From Candidatus Anammoximicrobium sp. (GTDB lineage Bacteria > Planctomycetota > Planctomycetia > Pirellulales > Pirellulaceae): a DNA stretch of 49,495 nucleotides. A model generated the notes under the pieces. The model had not been told where the DNA came from. It searched no databases and saw only the letters and a program-made list of their open reading frames with translations. The stretch covers positions 1 to 49,495 of the forward strand of contig JAAYYU010000241.1 in assembly GCA_012515235.1 (NCBI GenBank), written 5' to 3'. Shown here one piece after another: positions 22,511 through 32,150 of this stretch; positions within the stretch are counted from its first letter, which is position 1, and every line of letters begins with the position of its first letter. The position numbers and the translations under genes were made by a program.

Positions 22511-23989
22511 CTACGCGTCGTTCATTTCTGCGGTCCACCGCCGCGCGACCTCGACCAACGTCCGCACGAACACGCCGGTTCCGCCGGCGTCCAGCCAGGG
22601 TTTTGGGTTTTCCAAAAACGCCGGTCCGGCGATGTCGACGTGCGTCCAGGGCGTCTTGCCGACGAACTGTTCCAGAAACTTGGCGGCAGTGATCGCGCCG
22701 CCCCAGCGGCCTTCTCCCACGTTCTTGATGTCGGCGACTTTGCTCTGAATCTGCTCGTCGTAGCAGTCTGGAAACATGGGCAACTGCCAGACGGCTTCGC
22801 CGCAGTCGTCCGCCGCCTGTCGCACGGCGTCGCACCAGGGCTGGTCGTTCGTCATCAGCCCGGCCACGTCGGTGCCCAAGGCGACCATGCAGGCGCCCGT
22901 CAGCGTCGCCAGGTCGATGATCCGGTTCGCTTTCCGCTCGAGCGCCAGATCCAGCACGTCGGCCAACACCAGCCGACCTTCGGCGTCGGTGTTCAAGACT
23001 TCGATCGTCTTGCCGCTGCGGGCGCTGATGACGTCGCCGACCTTGTAGGCGTTGCCGCCGACCATGTTCTCCACAAGGCCGGCCAGGCCGATGACGTTGA
23101 CGGGCAATTCGAGCCGCGCGACGGCCTGCATGACGCCAAACACGGTAGCAGCGCCCGCCATGTCGCATTTCATGGTCTTCATGCTGTCGGTCGGCTTGAT
23201 CGACAAACCGCCCGAGTCGAACGTGACGCCCTTGCCCACGAGGGCCAGAATGGGATCGTCGGGACCACCGCCCCGGTGCGACAGGATGACCAACCGCGGC
23301 GGCCGGCTTGACCCTCGTGCGACGGCCAACAATGCGTGGCAGCGTTCCTCCTCCAGGCGCTGTTCGTCCCAGACCTCGATCCCCAGGCCGAATTCTTCGG
23401 CGAATTTCTCCGCCTCTGCGGCAAACGATTCCGGATAGATCCGGCTGGGCGGCTCGTTGACCAACTGCCGCGTCAGATTCACCGATTCCCCCAGAATTCG
23501 ACCGGAGGCCAAAACTGTCTCGTAGGCGTCGTCCCAGAGGATTTCTTCAAAGGCGTGCAGGTTTTTCTCGGTGCGGTACAAGTCCTGCCCCCGGCAGCCC
23601 ACCATCGCACCGCAGATGCCGCTTTCCACTTGCTGTTCCGACCAGCCGTCTCCCAGAAAGAAAGCGACTCGGCGGCGACGCCGTTCCGCCAGGCGTTTGG
23701 CCGCAGCGGCGGCTGCCCGGAACGCCTGACCGCGCCCAAACTGCCGACTCTCGCCAAGGCCCACGACGGCTACCTGTCCGGCCCTAAGCCCCGGCGGAGC
23801 CAGGAGGATGCCGACCTTGCCCAGTTTCCCAGAGATCTCTTCCTGGGCGACCAGTCGGGCCAGCAGGCCGCCCGTCGCGGCGTCGATTTCCCGGGCTTCC
23901 TGGGTCAGCGTTCCCTGCGCGTCGACGCCGACGACGATCGCGTCCGCTTCCAGATCCGTGATTTCCAGATCCGTGGGAGAGATGATCAT
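22511..23989 (-). CDS. pepA: Leucyl aminopeptidase (M17)
   Basis: A 492-residue cytosolic M17 aminopeptidase. The C-terminal catalytic domain carries the two-metal site: VGKGVTFDSGGLSIKP with the catalytic lysine, MKCDMAGAATV, and the family signature NTDAEGRLVLADVL. It removes N-terminal residues, preferably leucine. The ATG at 23989 has GAGGAG 9 bases upstream; the open frame continues upstream, but with sequence unlike the family. It is followed by the hairpin-containing region and preceded by the oppositely unrelated dehydrogenase gene on the same strand. Confidence 0.96.
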   Translation of the reverse strand: MIISPTDLEITDLEADAIVVGVDAQGTLTQEAREIDAATGGLLARLVAQEEISGKLGKVGILLAPPGLRAGQVAVVGLGESRQFGRGQAFRAAAAAAKRLAERRRRRVAFFLGDGWSEQQVESGICGAMVGCRGQDLYRTEKNLHAFEEILWDDAYETVLASGRILGESVNLTRQLVNEPPSRIYPESFAAEAEKFAEEFGLGIEVWDEQRLEEERCHALLAVARGSSRPPRLVILSHRGGGPDDPILALVGKGVTFDSGGLSIKPTDSMKTMKCDMAGAATVFGVMQAVARLELPVNVIGLAGLVENMVGGNAYKVGDVISARSGKTIEVLNTDAEGRLVLADVLDLALERKANRIIDLATLTGACMVALGTDVAGLMTNDQPWCDAVRQAADDCGEAVWQLPMFPDCYDEQIQSKVADIKNVGEGRWGGAITAAKFLEQFVGKTPWTHVDIAGPAFLENPKPWLDAGGTGVFVRTLVEVARRWTAEMNDA

Positions 23990-24195
23990 GCTGCCGAACT
24001 CCTCGTCCTGTGGTTTCTTCGAGGTGCCAGAAAAAGTCCCCTTGCACGCGGCGGCTTGCCAAGGGCGACACGAACTGCCGCCCGCTCCCGGAGACCGCTC
24101 CGGGCAGTATTGTAATCCGTGTTCGCGTCTTGCGACACCCGCCTGAGGCAGGCGGAGAGGCCTGCGCCTCACGTCGCAACGCTCCGAAACCGAAA

Positions 24196-25020
24196 CTACG
24201 AACCGCCGTCCGAGGCTCCGGTCATCTTGCCGATGATCCAGTCGCCCAGAGCCGGCGACAGCTGCGCCAGCGCGAACAGGATTCGCGCCTTGGCCGGCAT
24301 GACCAGTTCCGGCTTGCGGCGTTCGCAGCAGCGAAGGATGTTCCGGGCCAGCTTGTCGGGCGAGATGCCCTTCAGCTTGACCCCGCCGCCCGGCTTGCGG
24401 GCCGACTCGGGCAAGCCGGTCGCTTGCGCGTCGTAACGCTGTCCGGCATCCGGCCGCGCAATGGGACCGGGGCAGACCAGCAGCACGTGGACGCCCCGCG
24501 GATTCAATTCATACCGCAACTGCTGCGAGTAGGCCGCCACCGGGAACTTGCTGGCCGGGTACGCGCCCAGGAACTTCGAGGCCGTCTTGGCCGCCAGCGA
24601 ACCAATGTTGACCAGATGCCCCTGGGCTTGGATCAAGTGGGGCGCGGCCGCCCGCGTACAGCGGACGGTGGCCAGAAAGTTCAACGCCAACAAGTCCTGG
24701 AACTGCTCCGGCGTGGTGGCCAACGCCTCGCCGCGCGCCGACCGGCCGGCGCAGTTGAACAGGGCGTCTAAGCGCCCGTGCCGCTCAACGGCGCTGGCAA
24801 TCAACCGGTCCACCGGCTCCTGTTGCGTCACATCCGCCCATACGCCCGTCGCTTCGCAGCCGGTGTCCCGCAACGAAGCAGCCACCGCCTCGACCCCGTC
24901 CGCGTCGATCGCGCCCAAGACCAACTTGGCCCCGGCCGCGGCCAAGGTGCGTGCCAGATTCTCGCCCAGGCCGGACGAGCCGCCGCTGATTAACACCACT
25001 TTGTTGCGCCAGTATGTCAT
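24196..25020 (-). CDS. Short-chain dehydrogenase/reductase
   Basis: A 274-residue classical SDR. It has the cofactor loop ISGGSSGLGENLAR near residue 12, NCAG, the catalytic serine in VNIGS and the YPASK pair of Tyr and Lys. The substrate cannot be told from sequence; the C-terminal extension with RCCERRKPELVMPAKARILF resembles SDRs acting on lipids or steroid-like substrates. The ATG lies against a tandem repeat and has no strong ribosome-binding site. Confidence 0.85.
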   Translation of the reverse strand: MTYWRNKVVLISGGSSGLGENLARTLAAAGAKLVLGAIDADGVEAVAASLRDTGCEATGVWADVTQQEPVDRLIASAVERHGRLDALFNCAGRSARGEALATTPEQFQDLLALNFLATVRCTRAAAPHLIQAQGHLVNIGSLAAKTASKFLGAYPASKFPVAAYSQQLRYELNPRGVHVLLVCPGPIARPDAGQRYDAQATGLPESARKPGGGVKLKGISPDKLARNILRCCERRKPELVMPAKARILFALAQLSPALGDWIIGKMTGASDGGS

Positions 25021-25074
25021 CCGTGTTCAGTTATCCGTGTTCAGTTATCAGTGACCAATGACCAGTGACCACTG
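25019..25074. repeat. Tandem repeat abutting the SDR start
   Basis: Two exact 14-base copies of ATCCGTGTTCAGTT (25019-25032 and 25033-25046) are followed by a degenerate run of GTGACCA units (ATCAGTGACCAATGACCAG...). This is simple-repeat DNA of the kind often scattered between genes. Confidence 0.75.
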
Positions 25075-25128
25075 CTCCGCAGATTGTCATCGGCAGTCGG
25101 TCACCCAGGATCGGCAAACGGTAACTTG

Positions 25129-26580
25129 CTAGAACGACAGCAACACCTGCCAGATGAACGTATTGCCCAAGCCTTCGACGCTGTCCCAGACTCGCCGCGC
25201 CAATTCGGCGTCGCCGGTCAGGGGCGGGAGTTCTTTCTGTTTCTGGTCCCAGGGCACGCAGACACCAGGCGGGATGGCAGGCACGGGGCGGCCTTCGAGT
25301 CCGACGTGGGGGCCGCCGTAGCCGGGTTGCGGGGCCGGCGGCGCGACGGGACCGCCGCTGGCGTGCCCGCGCGAGTACACGCCGTACTCGCGGGCCGCCT
25401 CGGTCATGGCCCGCAGGTTTTCGATCTTCGTGTCGTTCTGCATGATCGCCCCGGCGTCCAGGACATAGCCGCCGTCGCGGGCGACCCCGTCGAGCACCTT
25501 TTGGACGTATTTTCGCACTTCTTCCGGCGTACCGTAGCTGAGCAGGAAATTCGGGATCCCGCCGCTCAGGCAGAACTTGTGGCCGATCCTCTTGTGGGCG
25601 TCGAAGAGGTCGTCCTGGTCCACGTGGTAGACGATGCTCTGATCCGGCAGTTCGGCAAAGGCTTCCAAGTGGGCGTTCCATTTGCCTTCGGCGTAAAACA
25701 GCGTCTGGTGCCCGTGCTTCCAGAGTTCTTCCACGATCGGCTTCAGCGTCGACCAGTAGTGCGAGTGGAACTGTTTCATGTTTACAAACGGGACGCAACC
25801 GCGGTGCATCCAGTAGCCGACCGGGACTTGCTTGTTCGGATCCGCCGTGGTCAGCGCCACGTGGGTCAAGTGCGGCAGCAGGGCTTCGCAGGCCGCCAGC
25901 ACTTTCGCCGGCTGGGTGTGCATGTCCATCGTCAGGCCGATGTAGCCGCGGAACTTGTCGGCGATGATATCAAAGGGAGCTTTCAGAATCCCGGAGATGG
26001 CCGACACGGTTCCGGATTCCTGTCGCAGCAGTTGGCACTGGGCGCCCAAGGCATAGAAGTACTGCAGCATGGCCATCGCGCCTTTGGCCAAGGCCACGTT
26101 GCCGCGATAGGTGGCGGGCTGGCCGGGCGCGGAAATTTCGCTGGACACGCGCGGCAACCAGACGTTCCAGAGAAACCCCGTGGGATCCTCGATCAACTGG
26201 TCGTACTCGTCAGGCTTCATCCAGGCGTTGGCTTCTTCGGGTTCCCGGTACTGGAAGCCCACGTCGGGCGGGATGTCGATGCCGGGAATGCCGTAGTACT
26301 TCAGTCCCAACGCCTGGGTCAGTCCCGTCCAGACGTAGACCATGTTGGCCACCACCGCGTCCCAGTCGAAATCGGCCGCACAGCGGCGGGCGGCGATCAG
26401 TGCCTTGTCGTAGTCGTGCGTGATCTCCTGGCACGTGTAGCCGGCGTACACGCCGGTGAGTTCGGCGACAAACGGCCGAATGGGGACCATGTCCGGCATC
26501 TCGTTGCGCATGGCGGTGACGTACCGATTCAGGCGCTGGGCGTACCGCGATTCCATGTCTGCATGCTGGTCGCTTGTCAC
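25129..26580 (-). CDS. UroD/MtaA-like protein (uroporphyrinogen decarboxylase superfamily)
   Basis: A 483-residue protein of the uroporphyrinogen decarboxylase-like TIM barrel superfamily. Segments include LTQALGLKYYGIPG, the SHYWSTLKPIVEELWKHGHQ helix, and LSGGIPNFLLSYGTPEEV, which matches the UroD C-terminal block. True HemE is about 340-360 residues; the greater length, a proline/glycine-rich tail (APPAPQPGYGG) and the missing HemE N-terminal motif suggest a methyltransferase-like or uncharacterised paralogue common in planctomycetes. I chose the GTG at 26580, with AAGGA 8 bases upstream. It probably does not make haem. Confidence 0.75.
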   Translation of the reverse strand: MTSDQHADMESRYAQRLNRYVTAMRNEMPDMVPIRPFVAELTGVYAGYTCQEITHDYDKALIAARRCAADFDWDAVVANMVYVWTGLTQALGLKYYGIPGIDIPPDVGFQYREPEEANAWMKPDEYDQLIEDPTGFLWNVWLPRVSSEISAPGQPATYRGNVALAKGAMAMLQYFYALGAQCQLLRQESGTVSAISGILKAPFDIIADKFRGYIGLTMDMHTQPAKVLAACEALLPHLTHVALTTADPNKQVPVGYWMHRGCVPFVNMKQFHSHYWSTLKPIVEELWKHGHQTLFYAEGKWNAHLEAFAELPDQSIVYHVDQDDLFDAHKRIGHKFCLSGGIPNFLLSYGTPEEVRKYVQKVLDGVARDGGYVLDAGAIMQNDTKIENLRAMTEAAREYGVYSRGHASGGPVAPPAPQPGYGGPHVGLEGRPVPAIPPGVCVPWDQKQKELPPLTGDAELARRVWDSVEGLGNTFIWQVLLSF

Positions 26581-26788
26581 GGTTCGGATCCTTCTGGAGA
26601 CGGTGCTTCGGGAACCCGGCGACCGGCCGCCTGATCGGTCGGGGGCGGCGCGGATCGGCCGGCTGGAAAACTGCCCCATGATACAGCGCAGCCGCCACGA
26701 AATCCAACCGGACACGCCAGCCGTTACAGTTTAACATCTGGGCAATCTGCTCTTTTCTTTTGTCGTCGAGTATTCGATACTGCGTGCC

Positions 26789-29647
26789 ATGTTTCTCTTT
26801 CTAGGCAAACTCGTGACGCGGCATTGGCTGGCGGTGATCGTCGGCTGGGTGTTGATCGTGGCTCTGCTGCAGTGGGCGGCCCCGAACTGGGACGACGTCA
26901 CCCGCGACGGCGACTTGGCGTTCCTGCCGCCGCAGATGCCCAGTGTGCGGGGCGAGCGGCTGTTGTCCGACGCCTTTCCCCGCGATCGGGCCAAGAGCGA
27001 GATCGCGGTTTTTGTGGGACGCGACGAGGGGGCCCTGCAGGGCGACGAACTGGCGGTGGCCTACGATTTGGCCCGCCAGTTCAAAAACCTGCACGGCGTC
27101 GCGGCGATGAGCCGCGCCCAGCAACAAACCGAGGAGGCGGAGCAACTGCGCCAGAAGGGCCAGGCCGAAGCCGCCGGCGAGGCTTCCCGGTATGCCGAAA
27201 AGCTGTGGACGCAGGCCGAGTCCGCCCTGGACGAAGCGGTGCGTTTGGACGGACTGCTCCAGGACTACTGGCAGAAGAAGGAGGAAGCGGCCCAAAAAAA
27301 GTCGCTTCCGCCCGATACGGTTCGTCGCCAAAAACGGCTGGCGGCGGCGTTCCACAACCGCTCGCTGATCTACGCGCGGCAGGGCAAAACCAAGGAAGCC
27401 GCTTCCGACGCTCAGGTCGCGCGCGACCTGGACGCGACGTTCCGGGATCGCGGCCCGCTGCCTTTTCCGGAACAAGCGATGCGCCTGCCCCTGCTGGGCG
27501 TCTGGACCTGGCAGGACGAAGTCTTCGGCGAAAAGCTGCGCAAACCCGAAGTCCGGGTGATGCTCTTGAACCTGTCCAACGAATTCATGGCGGTGGACAA
27601 CATCGCCTTGCTGGACTACCTGGAGACCGTCCTGGACGGGGCGCGGGAGACGCTGCTGGGCGACTCGCGGGAGCACGTGAAAATCGGCTTCTCCGGCTCC
27701 GCGGCGGTGGGCGGCGACTTGTTGCGAGCCGCGGCCGACAGCATCGAGAACACGGAATTGTTCACCGTGCTGCTGGTGATTCTGATCCTGAGCTTCGTGT
27801 ACCGCTCGCCGTTGCTGGTCATCATGCCGATGGCGACCATCTTCGTTTCGCTGACCGCGGCGACAAGCATCGTGGCGATGCTGGCCCAACTGGCTCAGCA
27901 GCCCTACATGGATTGGTGGGACTTCAAGATTTTCACCACCACCAAGGTCTTTATCATCGTGATCCTGTACGGTTCGGGGACGGATTTCTTCCTGTTCCTG
28001 GTGGCCCGGTATCGCGAGGAGTTGGAGCGGGGGCGGTCGGCAAGTGAATCGCTGTCTGAGTCGTTGGGAGCGGTGGGCACGGCGCTGACGGCCAGTGCGT
28101 TGACGACGATCCTGGGGCTGGGGACGATGTACTTTGCCGAGTTCGGCAAGTTCAAGTACAGCGGGCCGGCGATCGGCCTGTGTCTGGTGGTCACGCTGGC
28201 GGCCTGCATGACGCTGGCCCCCGCCCTGCTGCGGGCCTTTGGCATGGCGGCGTTCTGGCCGTTTGGCCAGCCGCGCCTGCGCGCCTCATCGTCCGACGGA
28301 ACGGAACACGGCGGCCTGGAGGAGCCGGGAGGCTCGCGCCGGTGGCGGTATATTGCGGCTGCGACGGTGGCGCGTCCCGGGTTGATTCTGACCCTCAGCC
28401 TGCTGGTCCTGATGATCCCGGCATTCTACGGCGTGCGGCACGGCGAAGAGATGACCTACGACTTCCTCCGGCAACTGCCGCGGCAGCGGCCCAGCCGACA
28501 GGGCGCGGAGTTTATGCAGCGGCACTTCAGCGTCGGCGAGAGCGGACCCTTGACCGTGCTGGCCTATCAGTCCGACGCCGCCTTCGATACGAAAGAGGGA
28601 CGCCAGCAAATCTCCGAGTTGGGCCGCGAACTGTACGTTCCGGGCGTCACCGCGGTCCGCAGTGTCGCCGACCCGCTGGGCAAGTTCCCTCCAGGCCGCC
28701 GCCTGAGTCTGTTCGATCGGAATTCCTGGCTCAAGATGGTCGCCGCGCCGCATCCGGAGACCCAAAACATCTACGTGGCTTCGGAAGGGGATTTCGCGGG
28801 CCGCGCGACCCGCTTGGACTTGATCCTGGAACACGACCCGTTCTCGCTGGAGGCGGAACAGACGGTGGACGCGGTCGAACGGAAGTTGCAGGAGATTCAA
28901 GCGAACCCGGAATCGCCCTGGCACGCCGCGGCTTTTGTGTTCTCCGGCACGCCGGCCGATCTGCGCGATTTGAAACGGGTGACCAAGTCCGACAACCGGC
29001 GCATCCAGATTCTGGTCGTCCTGGCCGTGCTGGGCGTGCTGCTGCTGATCCTCCGCCGGCCCGTCGTCTGCCTGTACATGATCGTCACCGTGGTGTTCAG
29101 CTATTACGTCACCATCGGCGTCACGCACTGGCTGTTTGCCTGGCTGGACGGCGCGGATTTCCTCGGCCTCGATTGGCGGGTGCCCCTGTACCTGTTCGTG
29201 ATTCTGGTCGCCATCGGGGAAGACTACAACATCTACCTGGTAACGCGGGTCCAAGAGGAGCAAGCGCGGCTGGGACCGCTGCCGGGCTTGCAGCACGCGG
29301 TGATCTGGACGGGAGGGATCATCACCAGCTGCGGCCTGATCATGGCCGGCTCGTTTGTGTCGATGACCAGCGGCGTGTGGGGACCCGCCGTATCGGCCTG
29401 GGTTCCGGCGGCAGGCTTGCTGCTGGGCACCGGCGACAGCGCGCTGTCGCTGATCGTCCAGTTGGGGTTCGCGCTGTCGTTCGGCGTGCTGCTGGACACC
29501 TTCGTCGTGCGAACCGTCTTGCTGCCCGCGTTCCTGGCGCTGCTGTGCCGCTGGGCCGAGAAGCGTTCGCAATCGGAGCCGCCCGGACCGCCCGCACCGC
29601 ACCGGAAACCGGCCGCGGCCTCCGTGAATGAAACGCTCCCGAACTGA
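26789..29647 (+). CDS. MMPL/RND-superfamily exporter with an inserted helical domain
   Basis: A 952-residue inner-membrane transporter with two MMPL halves. The first has a membrane segment at about 12-32 and a cluster at about 322-490 (TVLLVILILSFVYRSPLL, YGSGTDFFLFLVARYREE). The second has a segment at about 530-550 and a cluster at about 735-925 (AIGEDYNIYLVTRVQEEQ). The GxDY/GTDF-like motifs in the membrane segments mark proton-coupled RND pumps. Such proteins export lipids or hydrophobic compounds; HpnN-type hopanoid exporters are relatives. Residues about 105-225 form an unusual Ala/Glu/Gln-rich helical stretch with a TPR-like core, inserted in the first periplasmic loop. Confidence 0.88.
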   Translation: MFLFLGKLVTRHWLAVIVGWVLIVALLQWAAPNWDDVTRDGDLAFLPPQMPSVRGERLLSDAFPRDRAKSEIAVFVGRDEGALQGDELAVAYDLARQFKNLHGVAAMSRAQQQTEEAEQLRQKGQAEAAGEASRYAEKLWTQAESALDEAVRLDGLLQDYWQKKEEAAQKKSLPPDTVRRQKRLAAAFHNRSLIYARQGKTKEAASDAQVARDLDATFRDRGPLPFPEQAMRLPLLGVWTWQDEVFGEKLRKPEVRVMLLNLSNEFMAVDNIALLDYLETVLDGARETLLGDSREHVKIGFSGSAAVGGDLLRAAADSIENTELFTVLLVILILSFVYRSPLLVIMPMATIFVSLTAATSIVAMLAQLAQQPYMDWWDFKIFTTTKVFIIVILYGSGTDFFLFLVARYREELERGRSASESLSESLGAVGTALTASALTTILGLGTMYFAEFGKFKYSGPAIGLCLVVTLAACMTLAPALLRAFGMAAFWPFGQPRLRASSSDGTEHGGLEEPGGSRRWRYIAAATVARPGLILTLSLLVLMIPAFYGVRHGEEMTYDFLRQLPRQRPSRQGAEFMQRHFSVGESGPLTVLAYQSDAAFDTKEGRQQISELGRELYVPGVTAVRSVADPLGKFPPGRRLSLFDRNSWLKMVAAPHPETQNIYVASEGDFAGRATRLDLILEHDPFSLEAEQTVDAVERKLQEIQANPESPWHAAAFVFSGTPADLRDLKRVTKSDNRRIQILVVLAVLGVLLLILRRPVVCLYMIVTVVFSYYVTIGVTHWLFAWLDGADFLGLDWRVPLYLFVILVAIGEDYNIYLVTRVQEEQARLGPLPGLQHAVIWTGGIITSCGLIMAGSFVSMTSGVWGPAVSAWVPAAGLLLGTGDSALSLIVQLGFALSFGVLLDTFVVRTVLLPAFLALLCRWAEKRSQSEPPGPPAPHRKPAAASVNETLPN

Positions 29648-29767
29648 CGGCCACGACGGACGCCGTCGCGGCTTCGCCTGGCTTGCCACGCCGCTCGAAT
29701 TCCCCGCCTCGACGCCCGCAGCCCAGGCGTCCAGGCCGAATCGCCCCGCCCGACGAGACCCGCGAAC

Positions 29768-31339
29768 TCACCGGCGCTCGCCGTCCCGACTTGGCACGCC
29801 GGCAGCCCCCGCCGGCGCCGTGCGGGGATGCTCCGCGCCGCTGGAGTCCGTGTCCTCCGGGCCTGTCGCCATTCCCACTTTTTCCGCCTCGTAGTTGCCC
29901 CGAACCAGCCCGCTGTCCGCGGCGATCTCCGTCTGGCCGGCCAAGACATTGTCGACGATCATGTTCCCCCGCCCCGCGGTGAGCCGCAGCGCGACGGGCG
30001 GAGTCGCGACCGGGCGATCGTCGCGAATCAGGCAACCGGAAACTCGCACGCCCTGAACTTCTTCCAGCAGCAAGCCGCAGACGTCGCAGTCGAGGATCGT
30101 GCATCCGGTCATGTTGACCCGCCTGCAGCGCCGCAGAATCACCGCCCCCTGCTCGGCCAGGGTGTTGAAGACCTGGAACCCGCTCAGCGTGCAGTCGCTG
30201 CAATCCGTCAGCTCCAGCCCGTCGCGGCTGCCGGGCGGATAGTCGGGATTGCGGTCGAAGAGATTGGCGCCGACGACGATCTGCGAGCAGTCCTCAACGA
30301 GCAGATGGTGTTGATGGCCCTGAAAGAACGTGTTCCCGGTGATGCTCACGCCGCGGGCGTGAACGAGGTGGATGTTCACGCCGGTGTCGCTGATCTGATT
30401 GCCGGAGATCGAAAAGAAACCGACCTTCTGCGGTTCGGTGACGCTGCGGCCCAGGAAGCGGATGTTGGCCGAATCCGTCGGCAAGCCGCTGTGCTGGAGC
30501 GTACAGCCGACGATCGCGCCCTCGCGAACCGAGGAACGCTCCTGGGTGCAATCCAGCAGCACGTTGGCAGCCGAAGGTCCGTCGGCCGCCATGTTGGCCT
30601 CGATGTCACAGCTGCCGATCTGCAGGTTCCGGACCGAACTGCCGCGGACCACGATTCCCCCGCCGCGGTTGTAGCTGATGTGGCAATTGGTGACGTTCAC
30701 CTGGTGCAAGTCCAACTGGTCCAGGAGCAACCCCACCCCGCGATTGTCGTACAGGTGGCATTGGCTGACAATCACGTTGCGGCTCCGCCCCGTGAGGCAC
30801 ACGCCGTGCAGCGACTTGCGGACGGCCACGCGGGTGACGATCGGCTGCATCGTACCTTCCAGCCACAGGCCGATCGCCTCCGGGTGTTCGCCCACGATCT
30901 CCAGTCCGTCCACCAGCGGATTGCGCTGCCGCTGCCAGACGTTGTCCTTGACGCTCTTCGGATCCGCGGTCCCGCCGTGCGTGCCGATGAACTTCAACGC
31001 CGGCCCCGGCCCGGCCATCAGGATCGTCGCCGTGCCGTCGCCCACGACCGACGTGGCGCCGACCCGATCCAGGTCGATGACGATCGGCTGAGTGATGCGG
31101 TACGTGCCGCGGGTGAAGCGGATCTCGCCGCCGCGCTCAGCCGCTTGTTGCAGGGCCGCGGTATCGTCCGCCAATCCGTCGCCCTTGGCGCCCAACTCGC
31201 AAACGGACCTCGCCACAGCGCCGGCCGGCGCGTGGGGCTGCTCCGCGGCTTGCGTGAACGCCCAGTGGGCCGGACAGCCGACGCCAAGGCTGCCCAAAAT
31301 CCCTGTGACCAGCAATACCTTGTACCGACAACGATTCAT
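29768..31339 (-). CDS. Secreted right-handed parallel beta-helix protein
   Basis: A 523-residue protein with an N-terminal signal sequence (YKVLLVTGILGSLGVG). It continues with CELGAKGDGLADDTAALQQA, the opening typical of pectate-lyase-3/polygalacturonase-like beta-helix proteins, and with many degenerate ~22-residue rungs rich in V, I, G and N (for example GNQISDTGVNIHLVHARGVS). It may bind or cleave polysaccharides; no catalytic triad could be identified with confidence. It stands alone, on the opposite strand to the exporter. Confidence 0.8.
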   Translation of the reverse strand: MNRCRYKVLLVTGILGSLGVGCPAHWAFTQAAEQPHAPAGAVARSVCELGAKGDGLADDTAALQQAAERGGEIRFTRGTYRITQPIVIDLDRVGATSVVGDGTATILMAGPGPALKFIGTHGGTADPKSVKDNVWQRQRNPLVDGLEIVGEHPEAIGLWLEGTMQPIVTRVAVRKSLHGVCLTGRSRNVIVSQCHLYDNRGVGLLLDQLDLHQVNVTNCHISYNRGGGIVVRGSSVRNLQIGSCDIEANMAADGPSAANVLLDCTQERSSVREGAIVGCTLQHSGLPTDSANIRFLGRSVTEPQKVGFFSISGNQISDTGVNIHLVHARGVSITGNTFFQGHQHHLLVEDCSQIVVGANLFDRNPDYPPGSRDGLELTDCSDCTLSGFQVFNTLAEQGAVILRRCRRVNMTGCTILDCDVCGLLLEEVQGVRVSGCLIRDDRPVATPPVALRLTAGRGNMIVDNVLAGQTEIAADSGLVRGNYEAEKVGMATGPEDTDSSGAEHPRTAPAGAAGVPSRDGERR

Positions 31340-31400
31340 CGCGTGACTCCTGCCAGCAAGTGGAAGACACCAGTTCGCACCCTGCTCAATATAAGCAAGC

Positions 31401-31669
31401 GTCGACGTGGGCTGCTACGGGGCCAAGAACCTGCACACGCCGCACACGGATGCGTAGCGGCGCAAGGCGTGCGGTTCACGCAGTTCTATTCGGGCGCACC
31501 GGTGTGTTCGCCGTCGCGTGCCTGCCTGCTGGCTGGGCGTTACCCGGTCCGCGCGGGCGTGCCGGGCAACGGGGCGTCGCAACGGGGCGGTAAAGGGGCA
31601 TTGCCGGAGCCGAAAGTAACGTTGGCGGAGATGTTCAAGGCCGCCGGTTACGCCACGGCGCACATCGCC
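31401..31669 (+). pseudogene. Sulfatase N-terminal fragment, frameshifted
   Basis: The frame beginning at 31401 reads VDVGCYGAKNLHTPHTDA and then hits TAG. From 31457 the adjacent frame continues AAQGVRFTQFYSGAPVCSPSR..., the arylsulfatase active-site signature with the cysteine (C-S-P-S-R) that becomes formylglycine. One deleted base explains the break. The extreme N-terminus and everything after about residue 95 of a normal ~450-residue sulfatase are absent. The fragment ends where restriction-subunit sequence begins. Confidence 0.8.
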
Positions 31670-31673
31670 GCCC

Positions 31674-31850
31674 GCAAAAGAGATGCACCGCACCGTCGCC
31701 AAAGTCGACCACCTGATGTCGCTTTGCGACGCCCTGGAAGCCAAGCTGAAGCAATCCCAGACCGACGGCGATCGGCTGCTTGCGGCGGCCGGCCATCAGG
31801 TGTTGAACCACAAGCTCTTCGGCATCTTCGTCTCGGCGTTTGGCACGTGA
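31674..31850 (+). pseudogene. C-terminal fragment of a type I restriction specificity subunit (HsdS)
   Basis: The frame reads KEMHRTVAKVDHLMSLCDAL followed by EAKLKQSQTDGDRLL, matching the conserved helical region near the end of HsdS (usually EQHRIVAKVDELMALCDxLE). It then runs HQVLNHKLF to a TGA. Only ~58 codons remain of a ~400-residue protein, and no hsdM or hsdR is nearby. It follows the sulfatase fragment with a junction of a few bases, so the two are a fused scar rather than separate genes. Confidence 0.72.
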
Positions 31851-32033
31851 CCGCGACCTGCCCGCCAAACGCCAGATTTCACCCGCAGGCGATTCGGCTC
31901 GGCGCAGTTATAGAAGCCCACTTGCAGTACGCGTCAAAAAAGCAACGCTCTTGAATTCGCGAGGGAAGGGGGGAGACGCTGCTCGACCCCTTAAGAGAAC
32001 CCGGTAAAACACGAAAAAAGTGGGAAGAGAAGG

Positions 32034-32106
32034 TGACCCCGACGGGACTCGAACCCGTGTTGCCGCCGTGAAAGGGCGGTGTCCTAGACCACTAGACGAC
32101 GGGGCC
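32034..32106 (-). tRNA. tRNA-Glu (anticodon TTC)
   Basis: A 73-base cloverleaf on the minus strand. The acceptor stem GGCCCCG pairs with CGGGGTC, the D arm contains TAGTGGTCTA, the anticodon stem-loop is CCGCC-CTTTCAC-GGCGG with anticodon TTC, and the T arm reads GGGTTCGAGTCCC. CCA is not encoded. A clear promoter lies upstream. Its 3' end faces the sulfatase/HsdS scar. Confidence 0.95.
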
Positions 32107-32150
32107 TTGTGGGTTCCGATTGTTGCGTCAACAACTTGAAACGAGACGGT

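Noticed and set aside
25129..26580. Authentic HemE (uroporphyrinogen decarboxylase) to go with hemQ
   Set aside because: The protein is over 100 residues too long, and the HemE N-terminal motif is not seen; it is a superfamily paralogue.
31981..32033. Terminator after tRNA-Glu
   Set aside because: A T-rich stretch exists on the minus strand, but I found no stable stem before it.
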